Below, piece after piece: positions 24,420 to 61,231 of a stretch of DNA of 64,000 nt. The position numbers were made by a program, and so were the translations under genes. Origin of the DNA: Fistularia commersonii (Eukaryota > Chordata > Actinopteri > Syngnathiformes > Fistulariidae); assembly GCA_037954325.1 (NCBI GenBank), contig JBBMNZ010000002.1, forward strand, positions 16,742,179 through 16,806,178. The letters are read 5' to 3'. The notes beneath the pieces are model-generated. The model saw nothing but the letters and a program-made list of their open reading frames with translations. It made no database searches and was not told where the DNA came from. Numbering within the stretch: position 1 is the first letter of the stretch; the number at the start of each line of letters is the position of its first letter.

Positions 24420-24700
24420 GAGAATGTTAGTCTAGAGATTTTTTTTTCCCACTTTGTGATGAAGAGGCTTTCGACTGCCCTTCATCTGACCACATTCTGC
24501 TCGTTTTCCCTCAGAATTCCCCTTAATACATTCAAGCAATGCATCACTGATGTGTAAAGACCGTCTAAATGCACTCCAGGTAATTCCACTCTGGAAAAGC
24601 TTAAGCTCAGAGGATTAGTAATACACTCTTATTCTCTAAGTGTTCCTTTTGAAGTTTTACCTTTACACTTTATCAAAGTGAAGAATTCAAGCTTTTGTGT
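24420..24700. promoter_or_regulatory. Candidate conserved non-coding element
   Basis: About 280 bp of balanced, repeat-free sequence 0.9 kb upstream of coding exon 1 of zmiz1, with no coding potential. The texture is like a conserved intronic enhancer. This is inference only. Confidence 0.25.
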
Positions 24701-25469
24701 TTACACGCTCTCAAGTATGTGTTTGTATTCGTGCATATGCGTGCATATGCTTGCTAATATGTGAGGGAGAGAAAGAGAGAGAGTGAAAGAGAGTGAGAGA
24801 CAGGAGGAAAGAAAGGGACAAGAAAACAGTGCACATATTTGCAATATTTTCGAAGATAAGCACACCAGACCGAACATTACACATGAAAATTTCCTGGCCG
24901 GGCATCGAATTCTCTCTCGCTCTGTTTCTCACAGCAGGGGACCTTTATCAGTACTGAGCAGCTTTCTAGAGCCCTGGCTCCCCCCGCTCTCCCCTCCCCA
25001 TCACCCCGGTTCACCTTTTGTGTGGAGGAATCTGAGGCAAACCAACACTGATGTAGATAAACACAGAGGGACGGTGAAGGCCGAGAGACCTCACTGGCAA
25101 ACCAGCACGATACCTATTAATCCAGCTTTAACCCATTTCCTGAGATGGTTAGAGCCACTGACCGTGGGTGGGGGGTTAGTTTTTGGTCTGACCAAGGGCT
25201 GCTTACACAAAAGGAACTTCTCTGAAGCCAAACCCAATCTTCCACCAGATACAAAAAATGAATTTGTTGTTAGTGCATCATTAAAACCCTGACTATGAGA
25301 TTTCCCGCTTTTTAAACGAAAGACATATTGACATCCAACATCAGTTGTAGAAAATCGGGCTGTGAGTTTAAGATTTTTCTCTGGCAAAATAACGAAGTAT
25401 ATTTTCCTGCCTTCCTTTTTATTGATAGAAATGTGTTTCTGTGGAACATCTGAGCTTGATGTATTTGGC

Positions 25470-25496
25470 AAAAAAAAAAAAAAAAAAAAAAAAAAA
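25470..25496. repeat. Poly-A run of 27 bases
   Basis: Twenty-seven adenines with no recognisable SINE or LINE body in front. It may be a simple homopolymer. Confidence 0.9.
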
Positions 25497-25621
25497 TGCT
25501 TGGGGTGGATTGAGCCTTTTGATGACTCAGTGCATAAACAAACTGGCTTCCCAGACCAAAACCCACCTATTTAAAAAAATAAATAATAAAAAAAAACGTC
25601 AACTCCCCTCTTGTTTTGCAG

Positions 25622-25660
25622 AGTGCACAACTTTAATGGCGTCCCGGTAGAGACAACACG
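25622..25660 (+). other. zmiz1: zmiz1 5' UTR portion of the first coding exon
   Basis: Thirty-nine bases lie between the acceptor AG (25620-25621) and the ATG. An in-frame TAA at 25634-25636 shows that the ATG at 25661 is the first possible start in this frame. The exon starts with an acceptor, so one or more non-coding exons must lie upstream, within or outside the window. Confidence 0.85.
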
Positions 25661-51910
<26,250 letters not shown>

Positions 51911-52142
51911 ACCTTTACCTCTCCCTCAAACCCTCCTTATTCCCCAAGGGAGTTGTGATGTGTTTGACTGTCCGTCCACAGACACTTCACCAACCTTCAA
52001 GCAGCTTCCTTTGCACACACATGCACAGACACACATTGACAGACTTTCAGCATATAATGTGTGGCGCAGAAGCATTGTGGAAAAGAGGTATTTGGGAGCT
52101 CCACAAGAGAGGGAGCCCCCCCACCCCCTCCCCCAAAAACAA

Positions 52143-52165
52143 ACACACACACACACACACACAAT
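52143..52165. repeat. (CA)n in the zmiz1 3' UTR
   Basis: About 22 bp of CA repeat. It is complementary to the GT array 570 bp further along the same transcript. Confidence 0.9.
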
Positions 52166-52247
52166 TTTTCCTTGTGTAAAGATTCCATGCACCAGTTCCA
52201 CCGCCGACAACACCATTTTCAGCCAGGATGCTTGGCGTGAAAGTACA

Positions 52248-52321
52248 TATCTATATATATCTATATATATATCTATATCTATATATATAGAGAGAGATAT
52301 AGATATATATCTATATATATG
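52248..52321 (+). repeat. (TATC/TA)n tract with a perfect 15-bp stem
   Basis: A TA-rich tract in which ATATATATCTATATC (52265-52279) is the exact reverse complement of 52296-52310, leaving a 16-base loop. It would form a stem-loop in the zmiz1 3' UTR. Confidence 0.85.
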
Positions 52322-52736
52322 ATAATTGTGACTTTTCCACTGAAAACTGTGCAGCTATAATCATGTGTCGACAATACGGAGGAGATAAGAACCTCGATGG
52401 GTTCTGGGAAAAGTGTTGTAGCTTTTTTTATTATCATGATTTTTGCTCTTCTGAAAAAAAAATATGACAAGAATCTGAGGGAAACGTTGTCCTTTTAAGT
52501 GTTTTTATCCTATTTGAAAATGTTCTTCCAAAACATTGGCACATGCCATGCCCTTTAACCCATGCCCTTTAACCCCACCCCTACCCACCTCCGGGACCTC
52601 AGCCACCACTTCCCAAAGTGCATGTGACAGTTAACTAACTGGAATTCAACACAGCCTCATCAGAATCAGAGCACAGAAAGGACCAGATAAAATGTCCTTG
52701 AGTGTCAACAGAGGAAATGAGCACACATTGTGCAAT

Positions 52737-52839
<103 letters not shown>

Positions 52840-54646
52840 ATTGTGTGTACATGTGCATGTGTGTATGTTTACATATTTTCTTCTTTTGCCTGCTAGCATT
52901 TGTAAAAAGGCCGCAGAGAGAGAAAGTTTTAGAGGAGCAAAGACAGCAAAAGCAATCCATCCTGGTCTGATTTCATTTTCCGCCATCTTGTCCACAGTTG
53001 TCCATGTATTTATTATGTTTTACTATTTCACATCAAATTCAGAATCATTTTGTTCAGAAGTGCATTTGTGCCATTTGTGCCAATGGGTCCTGTTGTCTTC
53101 GTCCAGCCTTAACGTGCTTGATCAAATAGTTTTCTCTTGTCTTCATATTTATTATATTTTTCTAGTTCATCACTTTTTTTTGTTGTCCTTTCTATGTGTG
53201 TTGTTAAATTTTTCCTACATATAAAAGAAAATCAATCACCCATTATCACCAAAGTAATGTTTTTTGTAAGGGATCAGGATATTAGATCCACCCCCCACTC
53301 CCCTAGTTTCAAAATCACTGTATTTCATAGATGCATCTGTTATTGTATTGATTTATCTTTATTTGTCATTTTGTTACTGTCTGTCCTTTTTGGAAAATAT
53401 CTTGCATGATCCAACAGTGTTTCCAGAACTGTTGTATATACCCTTTGTGAATATTTTGTGACTGTACAGTGCTGTACCTATCTATTACTGGTAACTACAT
53501 GGTACTGTATGTCTGTCAACGACAACACACTCACACACACTCACAAATACATGCAATCCCCAGTCCAATATTATACTTAAATTATCTAAATGCACTCTCA
53601 CTGTATCGAAATACATGTGTATTGGTGTTTATTCCATGCCCTGTGAAAAAATATCAGTTAAGAAGAATATTTTATTTACTTTTAGGATTTTTTTTTTCAT
53701 TTTATATACAGGCAATTTTACAGGAACAGATGTCATGTTTAAAAAATCTTTTTTTTTCTTTCATAGCTTTGAGGTCCAAATTTCTCCAAAAAACATTTTC
53801 GAAAATGTGCAAAATATTCTTTGGATTATTTGAAGGCCTGATATGAACTTTTGATAACCACACCTTTAAAAAATGTGTGAACATGATTTGTGTATTTTCA
53901 TCACATTGTATATTGTTTTAAGTTATTTTTGTCCAATATTTTTTATGACATTTTTTTCATGCAGTACAGTCAAAGAATTTAAAATATGCTTTGTGTTATA
54001 AGCTAAAGTTCCCCCCATTTGAGATTTGTATCCCCTCGAAGAACCAAATAATGATGCTTTACTGGCCACTTAAGATAATCAAATCACCTGAATTTAACAC
54101 AGTTGAAGGATCAGATGTTGTTTAAGTTCTTTTATGTAATTGTTAAAAGACAATGCACAACCGCATTGGGATGTTTTATCTTCCAGTTCAACATGTAACT
54201 GATGTTCACAACAACAGCGTCTAGAAATTGGGGCAGTAAAAAATGTACTGGTTGTCTGACTGCAGATGTGAATTGAACTGATAATTTGATCAGGAATGCA
54301 ATTTACATTGTGAAATGAAATCATGGGGAGCCCCCTCATTTGCATTACAAGGGTTGTTGGGGAGGCAAAAGGGTGAGGGCGGGGATTTAAGGGATATATG
54401 TATATAATGTAAATGACAAATAGAGACACATTAAGAGAAATGTATTCATTTTCTCCAGGGGAAGTGTGCATAGTGTATTTAGAATTTGTAAAGCTTGCAA
54501 CCTCCTGTCAACACATTGAATTGGAAAAACGAGTCTGTGTTTGCATCTGCAGACCTCTCTATACATGCCTGTGCATTTATGTAACATACTCTATGTACCC
54601 CTCCACTTGGGGTTTCCAAGACAAAATGCATTTTCCTTTGTGTAAT

Positions 54647-54652
54647 ATTAAA
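54647..54652 (+). terminator. zmiz1: Possible proximal poly(A) signal ATTAAA (zmiz1)
   Basis: ATTAAA variant signal followed by T/GT-rich sequence. It could give a shorter zmiz1 3' UTR. Confidence 0.35.
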
Positions 54653-55006
54653 CTTCTGTGTATTTCTCTACCTGTGTACTTTATAAAAGGTGCTAAAAAA
54701 ATTATACAACCTTTTGAGCTATGATTAGGACTTGGAGACACTGAGCAAGAGTGGCTCATGAGGGTTGTTTCCAAAATTACTATTTGTAAAAAAAAATGTC
54801 AAATTTATCATTTTTATGCAATTTGGCAAAATATGATATAAAGGTACAATCTGAAGTGATTGGCACAAAAAGTGGCAGTTGTCTCTTTGGTTTTGTACAT
54901 TTTATGTGCAATCATTTCATTTTCTAAACTGGTCAGAAAAACATTGTGATTTTTAGTCTTGCAAATCTGTATGTAGTTAGATGACGTGACATCCCAATAT
55001 TTATCT

Positions 55007-55012
55007 AATAAA
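55007..55012 (+). terminator. zmiz1: Poly(A) signal AATAAA (zmiz1)
   Basis: Canonical AATAAA about 3.1 kb after the zmiz1 stop and before the ppif promoter. Cleavage is expected 10-30 bases later. Confidence 0.65.
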
Positions 55013-55030
55013 TATGTATTCAGATGAAAC

Positions 55031-55920
55031 ACATTTAATGTCTTCAGTCCCTTTTGACATATAAAGTGCAATCATTGCAATTAAGCAAATACAACCAGAA
55101 TATGATCACAATCATTTTCCAGAATCAGTGCAGCACTAAACAGACTAAATTGTGGTGGACATCACACTTACTAAAGTTCACATGGAATATAGAGCACTAA
55201 TAGGCATACACAAGTTGGAAAAACATGACGTCCCAGCTTCAAAGCACAAGTGGAAATATTTTCTATTGCTTTTATGTTGTTTAGTTTCAAAGTCATGCAC
55301 TTCTTTTGCCTACACTATTAAAAAAGAAAAAATAATTAAGAATTATAGCTTAGAAAGCTGGAAAGCTGGTCATTTCATAATCTGTTCTCATCTGACAAGT
55401 TAAAATGTGTAGGAAAAAAAATAGATTGAATTACTTTATGTATGTGTTTGTGTTACTTTATGAATGAGTGTTTTTTTTTTATGTATTAATCACAAATCCA
55501 CACAGGCCCTTGGGTAACAGAGCAGTCAGATTATTAATTATCCCAAATTAGTACGATTATTGTACATAGACTTGGATGACAGATTTTATTTGGGCTTCTC
55601 AGTTTGGAGTCCCACAGATTTCATTGCAAATTATTCTATTGATCAATCGTTTTTTGGCCAATGTCATTGAATTGAAAACAATTTCAGATCCAAAAGTAAT
55701 ACTGATATTCAATTTACAATTTTCTCTTTTTTTTTAGAATTACACAGATGTGTTTCAATCGTTGTAGCTATTAATTTTGAAAGTAGATTGTTAACGTTGA
55801 TTTTTTTTAAACGGGTGGATTAAGAGTCTACAGTGTGTAATAGAGTCACAGATGAAATAGTAAATGCTTATTTTCTGTTTGATAATTTCTTGAAGATCAT
55901 GCACTTCCCGTATGTGCCGG
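55031..55920. other. Intergenic region between zmiz1 and ppif
   Basis: About 0.9 kb of AT-rich sequence without a supported gene. The last part presumably holds distal ppif promoter elements. Confidence 0.7.
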
Positions 55921-56006
55921 TCGGTGTCTCTGTAGATCTCCGCCTGTGACGTCACATGTAAACATACCACCCATGGCCTGCAGGTCCCGCTCACTCCGTC
56001 AGCTGA
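55921..56006 (+). promoter_or_regulatory. ppif: ppif promoter / 5' UTR with a CRE palindrome
   Basis: A full CRE palindrome TGACGTCA lies at 55947-55954, overlapped by TCACATG (an E-box-like half), 53 bases before the ppif ATG. No TATA box is visible. GC content rises here compared with the upstream region. The transcription start is not determined by the sequence. CREB/ATF or USF-type factors would be the candidate binders. Confidence 0.55.
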
Positions 56007-56131
56007 ATGGATTTGTCTCTAATAAAAACCCGTTTGAGGTTCTGCCCCCTGGGTATTGCTACTTCGAGGTTGTTTTCTTCGGGTTCCACCGAGAACCCGG
56101 TCGTTTTTCTGGATATCGAAGCCGATGGTGA
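55973..56131 (+). other. Upstream ORF overlapping the ppif start
   Basis: An ATG at 55973 with G at +4 opens a 52-codon frame (MACRSRSLRQLNGFVSNKNP onward). It is out of frame with ppif and overlaps the first 125 bases of its coding sequence. If the transcript starts upstream of 55973, this ORF would compete with the ppif start. It has no recognised product. Confidence 0.4.
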
Positions 56132-56156
56132 GCCTCTCGGCAGAATAATAATCGAG
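56007..56156 (+). CDS. ppif: ppif exon 1 (coding part)
   Basis: Encodes residues 1-50: the presequence, then NPVVFLDIEADGEPLGRIII, E. The ATG at 56007 has G at +4 but T at -3, a mediocre context. The donor is GTAGCT, an uncommon +4 to +6 sequence. Confidence 0.9.
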
Positions 56157-57601
56157 GTAGCTAGCGGCGTTAGCTCAAGCCTCCGCAGAGGTCCTTGGTG
56201 TCGCCTGAGTTGCCAACTGCCTCCTGGCTCTGTCAGATCTGCAGATGCCAGGGGTCAGAGTGATATTATTCATTAATTTCATTGTGATTTCCTTTACAGT
56301 TGAATGCGGATAAAGTGCCAAGGACCGCGGGTACGTCCATCAATACATTTACACTTTCGCTAACATGTCCCCCCTGAATTCTGTAGTAGTTAAGGGCATT
56401 GATGACTGCAACAGTAAATATCTTTTTCAGAGAACTTTAGAGCCCTTTGTACGGGGGAGCACGGCTTTGGATACAAGGGATCTGTGTTTCACCGGATTGT
56501 ACCGGAGTTCATGTGTCAGGTATAGCGAGCAAACGTTACCCGTAGTGCCAAGTGTCTTCCGCCGATGCCCGGTGATGCTGCGTGTCTTATGATGCAGGGT
56601 GGAGATTTTACCAAACACAATGGCACTGGAGGGAAATCCATCTATGGAAAAACATTCAAAGATGAAAACTTCAAATTAAAACACACGGGACCGGGTATGT
56701 ATTTAAACCTTTTTATATCCTTTTACCTTTTTTCAAATCTTACTGAGTTACGGAATGTTAGTTTGAACATTCCATGCGGGAAAAAAAATTGCATAATCCT
56801 ATCAAAAGAAGCACAGCAAATATTGCGTAGAGTATTTTTACCCTCACACAGTTCAATGTGTAACTGTTAACCGGGGCCAATTCCTTCAATGTGCGAACAT
56901 ACTTGGCCATTTAGGCTGATTCTGATGTGCTATATCTCTTCATGCCCACTCGGTGGCGCGGTCTGATTTCGTGCATCACTATAACGAATGGCCGTATGGA
57001 TTTTGCGAGCTGCAAGTCAATGACCTACTTTCAAGTAAATCGTCATGCACTTGTCAAAAGTTTTTTTTTTCATCAACAGAATACACTTGCTAATCACTTG
57101 GTACTTTGTTTGAATGTGTTACATGTGCATCAGTTTAAGGAAAAGAAAAACAGCCAACATTCAATACTGCTGTTGACTTGTGTCACAGCGCTTCTTCGGA
57201 CACTCATGACTTAACTCTATTCTTTAGATCACTGAAAAAAAGACACCCAAGACCTTGTTGACTGTCACATTTAATCGATTTATATGCTGGCTTTTCATTC
57301 ACTGCAGGGATTCTTTCAATGGCGAATTCAGGCCCAAACACCAATGGCTCACAGTTTTTCATTTGCACAAAACAAACTCAGTGGTAAATTATCTTAATTT
57401 AATATGCCTTTTCAGAACTGATAAACAATCACCCAGACACTAATCATATTTTTTGTCTCTTACAGGCTTGACGGCAAGCACGTAGTGTTCGGTCAGGTAA
57501 AGGAGGGATTGCATGTGGTCAACAAGATGGAATCCTTTGGTTTACATGATGGTGGAGTGATCAAAAAGATTGTAATCACAAATTGTGGTGAAATTAAATA
57601 A
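56007..57601 (+). CDS. ppif: Mitochondrial peptidyl-prolyl cis-trans isomerase F (cyclophilin D), full coding region, 6 exons
   Basis: The joined exons (150, 31, 89, 97, 76 and 136 bases) give 192 residues (human 207), all GT-AG and in phase. Residues 1 to about 25 form a mitochondrial presequence (MDLSLIKTRLRFCPLGIATS, with K7, R9, R11 and R21 and one acidic residue). The rest is a complete cyclophilin domain. The catalytic residues R82, F87, M88, Q90, W148 and H153 match cyclophilin A R55, F60, M61, Q63, W121 and H126. C188 matches the redox-sensitive Cys203 of human cyclophilin D. The enzyme acts in the matrix and is known to promote opening of the permeability transition pore. Its place after zmiz1 is the same as in human. 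Confidence 0.96.
56300..56330 (+). CDS. ppif: ppif exon 2 (31 bp)
   Basis: A very small exon encoding LNADKVPRTA and the first base of codon 61. It matches the cyclophilin stretch (LKADVVPKTAENF in human). The acceptor is TTTACAG and the donor GTACGT. Confidence 0.95.
56431..56519 (+). CDS. ppif: ppif exon 3
   Basis: Encodes residues 61-90 (ENFRALCTGEHGFGYKGSVF, HRIVPEFMCQ) with the active-site Arg, Phe, Met and Gln. The donor is GTATAG. Confidence 0.97.
56598..56694 (+). CDS. ppif: ppif exon 4
   Basis: Encodes residues 91-122 plus one base (GGDFTKHNGTGGKSIYGKTF to HTGP). Classic cyclophilin core. The donor is GTATGT. Confidence 0.97.
56695..57307 (+). other. ppif: ppif intron 4
   Basis: The longest ppif intron (613 bp). 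No further feature seen. Confidence 0.9.
57308..57383 (+). CDS. ppif: ppif exon 5
   Basis: Encodes codons 123-148 (ILSMANSGPNTNGSQFFICT, KQTQW), covering the substrate-groove loop. The donor is GTAAAT. Confidence 0.97.
57466..57601 (+). CDS. ppif: ppif exon 6 (terminal coding exon)
   Basis: Encodes the end of W148 to K192 and the TAA: LDGKHVVFGQVKEGLHVVNK, ending VITNCGEIK. It carries active-site His153. Confidence 0.97.
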
Positions 57602-58359
57602 CACCAAAGTTTATCGGTGGACTTTTTCCTAACGTATAGAGCTGATTTATTTGATCTTGTTTCTCTGAATTTTTATCATGTGTGCCCAATCACTTTTAAG
57701 TTATTATTATCTTTGGAGAAAAAAATGGTAATGTACACAAGATAATGTTGCACGAGACATTCTCCAGGATGCAAGATTTTGTAAGCTAAGTATCTTGTCT
57801 GCATTAAGACAAGATTATATGATAAAAACATAATGATTCTCTGTGAATGTTTTTGTTGTTACTCACCACCTGTCAGGTACAATGCTGATGAGTAAATACT
57901 TTGCTATTGGAACATCTATTTTCTTCTTGTATTTATTACTTTTTCAAGAAACAGCTCATGAGGATTCTGTTTTTTGACTAACTTCAAAATTCATACTTGT
58001 GTTAATATTGATAAAAGATTTATTGTTTAGGACATATTAAAATGGGCTCTCGGTAATACTTCAAATTAGGACCATGAATCAGGGACATGTTGCTACTCTT
58101 CTCCATTTATTGCCAAATAAGTCAGCATTTTCAGGTTTTACTAGTCCTGTTCCCTGCACAGGACATTTGTTCTCCTGTGCCACCAACCCTGCTGGTTTTA
58201 ACGCTTCCTGGAAATGATCCAGAAGCTTTTTTTAGACTCCGGTTCTCCAGCATGATTTCCTGTTCATCTAACCAGGATGTGACTTCATATGACATCCACC
58301 TACAGCTGAACTGAAATATCATATGAATGATAAACCTGTGGCCTTTAGAACTGATAGAT

Positions 58360-58394
58360 TGTGTGTGTGTGTGTGTGTGTGGGGGGGGGGGGGG
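58360..58394. repeat. (GT)n followed by 14 G
   Basis: A GT repeat runs into a run of 14 guanines in the predicted ppif 3' UTR. The G run can form quadruplex structures. Confidence 0.92.
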
Positions 58395-59056
58395 TACATA
58401 GGGAACACATGGAGGGCTCTGTGTGGCCCATGAGAAGTCTTAAATCAACAGATCAGTACCATCCATCATATTCAAATCCTTGCTCCAGAAAATCTGACTT
58501 CAAGCCACAAACATTATAATTTGCTCTGGGTTTGAGTTGTATGTCTATAGTTAAAATGAATGTATCTGGTCTGCTCTTCCTTCTGAGCATTTTGAGGAGA
58601 AAGAAAAGAAGCTCAGGCCTTGTCTGAAGGCCAGAGACTGGGTGGTGCTGCTTATCGAGCTAATACTTTATGAAAGTAAATAGTGAAGCGACAGGGGAAA
58701 AAAAGCAGCTCTTGGCTCTAAATGAAACCATATGCACACTGACCTTCCAACGTTTGTTTGAATTCTCAGATTACATTGTTGCTATAGAGACTTCTCAGCT
58801 CTCACTTTGTTTGAGCTTCAGATGTTGTAACAAACTTGATATAATTTGGGTCCCCACCCTCTGGTTTGGATTTTGGAATGCATGTCCAATACTGTGCATG
58901 GAGACTTGTCTCGAAATTTGGTGTTGTTATGGCCAGAATTGAATACATATTCAAAACAATGACATCTTTACAGCTGGTGCAAGTTGGTCTACTTTTCCCA
59001 CTTGGCTTGTGTCACTTTTTCAATTTTCCTGTCCACATTTAAAATGAATGTGCTGA

Positions 59057-59062
59057 AATAAA
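59057..59062 (+). terminator. ppif: Poly(A) signal AATAAA (ppif)
   Basis: Canonical signal with a T/GT-rich region after it (TCCTGTTTTGATGTTTCTGT). Fits the end of ppif. Confidence 0.65.
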
Positions 59063-59355
59063 GTCCTGTTTTGATGTTTCTGTTGACGGTTGAGAAAAAA
59101 GTTCTAAGTCAAGTCTTTGCCCTTTCTGTTACACAACTACCCTGAATAATCTATTAAAAACTGCTGTATCTTGTGAAAGACCTCATGCCTGCTCTTAAAG
59201 ATGCAGTGCTGAACATAAACACCGTTGTGAATATGATCCAGACAGAAAACAATGTGTTGCTTTTGGCTGGTGTCAAATTCCAGAATCAACAACTCTGACT
59301 TCAGCAGAAGACCTGAACAAATGAAACCACAAAACAGACTCAATTCATTATGACT

Positions 59356-59361
59356 TTTATT
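59356..59361 (-). terminator. zcchc24: Poly(A) signal AATAAA on the minus strand (zcchc24)
   Basis: TTTATT on the plus strand reads AATAAA on the minus strand. It is the most distal signal in line with the zcchc24 3' UTR and lies 294 bases from the ppif signal. More proximal signals exist on the minus strand, for example near 60330. Confidence 0.5.
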
Positions 59362-61203
59362 CATCAAATCAGACAGCACTAAAGCACTAAAATGTTTTTC
59401 TGACTAACAAATAAGGCACATTTTGGAATGCCGTTTTATGGACATGAAAAACAGACCTGTGGTTGACACTGGAAACTCTTGTTCCCCCCCAAATAATTTC
59501 TTCCAACCTCACACCTGTCCATTTCTGTCCATTTCAAATATTACATCATTGCAATATTGCATTACAGACATCTTAAATGATAGAGACAATAAAGAATACA
59601 CATAACTTTCCAAATTGACCACATAAGTGTTAACGCAGTACATTCGGTAAATATGAATTATTCATAGAGGCTACACTAGCGGTAAATGAAAAACTGCAGG
59701 ACTAATGACAGTGAGAAGTTAAAACTAAATATACTGTGGCAATCTAAAATATTTAAATAATTGCACAAAATAATGTTTCATTCAAAATCAAACACATGCA
59801 CATGCAAACTTAGAAACAGTTCTTTGTCACACACTTTCTGGAACAAAGTATACACTCCCTAAACTAATAACCATTTATAATAAGTTTCCTGTCATGGCTG
59901 CTTTTGGTAAGCTATATCTCACAGTTTAACGTGCTTATACAGTGGTGAGTATCCATCACTAAATAATAAAGAATTCCGCGTTAACAATATATCTTCATCA
60001 TACCGTAGCTACGGTTTACAAAATGAACACAACTGGATGGATGTAAAAGCCTTCTTGTAATTAGTTACATATAGCAAGTGAATAACACTATGGGTTATTC
60101 AACCCAGAAAACAAAACAAAAATACAATGGCTTATAGTTGAGAAATGTATTAATTATGTACCAGCTTTTTTATATATTCTATATAAACATCAATATTTTC
60201 TTAGTGTAACTTTTCTGCATATTCTATACAAAACGTGTTGTAAAAACAAGAAAAAAAAACATAAATATTTTGGCGGGATAACCCACAGATTACTGTAAAA
60301 CATTAAAAGAAAAAAAACTCCCAGCTTTGTTTTATTTCTCAGCAATAGGCCCTTCTTCACACAAAAACACTTCCATATTGCATAATATGTCAGAAGAGCT
60401 ACAAACCTTGAAAATGATGGCCATCAAAATATATACATAAATCAGTCATTAGTAAATACCTTTATCAGGGAAGTAACTTGAGTTTTTGCAGATTGCTTTA
60501 AAAATTTTCAACATCCATTAAATTTCCAAAATACACATCTTATTTATAGAAAATAAATTTGAAATGAAAAGGTACTAGAAAAGTCAAGTATGTAATTCAA
60601 GACAACATGTCTAAAGCAGAGATTTCAGTCTCTGTTTTTATGCATTAAATGCTTCCATTGGGTCTTGATTTGCCATTCACCATGTCCTCTAAACATGTCT
60701 CCGGGCAACAGATTTATCACTACCTATTTATCGTGTCTAGTCTGCCAGAAGTCTGTTAATCACAATCACATTGTTGCTTGTGAATGACTCGAAAAGGCAT
60801 CACTGGCATCTATTCCTCTCACTACAGCTGTGCTGCACAATGTGAACATAGACTTGTCAGGTTAATGTCATCACATGGTGCAAAACAAAGACAATGTTAC
60901 GTAAAGGGAAAATGATTGTTCCCAAGAGCAATGGGGTAATGTAAGATTCACAATCTTAATGAGTGGAAAGATATGCACAACCACCAAATCTTTCTTGTAA
61001 AGGGGCATTTTGCCATTGTTATGCATGAAGTACTGAACACAGTGGGTGCAACTCCTCCTGTGGAATAGTCATGTTTTCTGTGGCTTTGCTGGAGATTCTT
61101 CAAGTCTGCAAAAGTAACCCTGATGACATCATAGTGATGTCATTTGCGTTATTTAAGCTATGACCTTGGGAAGGTTTGTTCTTTTTCATCTACACACACA
61201 TGC

Positions 61204-61231
61204 ATATATATATGTGTGTGTGTGTGTGTGT
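61204..61231. repeat. (TA)n(TG)n microsatellite
   Basis: A short TA run followed by TG repeats, inside the predicted zcchc24 3' UTR. Confidence 0.9.

Larger units (their letters stand above)
21826..25621. other. Non-coding stretch directly upstream of zmiz1 coding exon 1
   Basis: No gene is supported. This is intron sequence leading to the acceptor at 25621. It holds a perfect hairpin (22529-22562), a GA-rich stretch (about 24765-24820), a poly-A run (25470-25496) and a candidate regulatory block at 24420-24700. The long open frame at 24783-25292 has no domain I recognise. Confidence 0.7.
57602..59080 (+). other. ppif: ppif 3' UTR (about 1.5 kb)
   Basis: Runs from the TAA to the AATAAA at 59057. 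It contains a GT array followed by a G run (58360-58394). No coding sequence is supported. Confidence 0.7.

Noticed and set aside
24783..25292. 169-codon open frame on the plus strand upstream of zmiz1 exon 1
   Set aside because: No recognisable domain, starts in a GA-rich tract, ends in intron sequence and has no splice or Kozak support. Probably chance.
52246..52322. TA-rich tract as a possible origin or attachment site
   Set aside because: It is a simple repeat in a 3' UTR of a vertebrate gene. No context supports such a role.
55946..55948. GTG at 55946 as an upstream start of a longer uORF
   Set aside because: A GTG is not a normal start in vertebrate nuclear genes. The first ATG in that frame is 55973.
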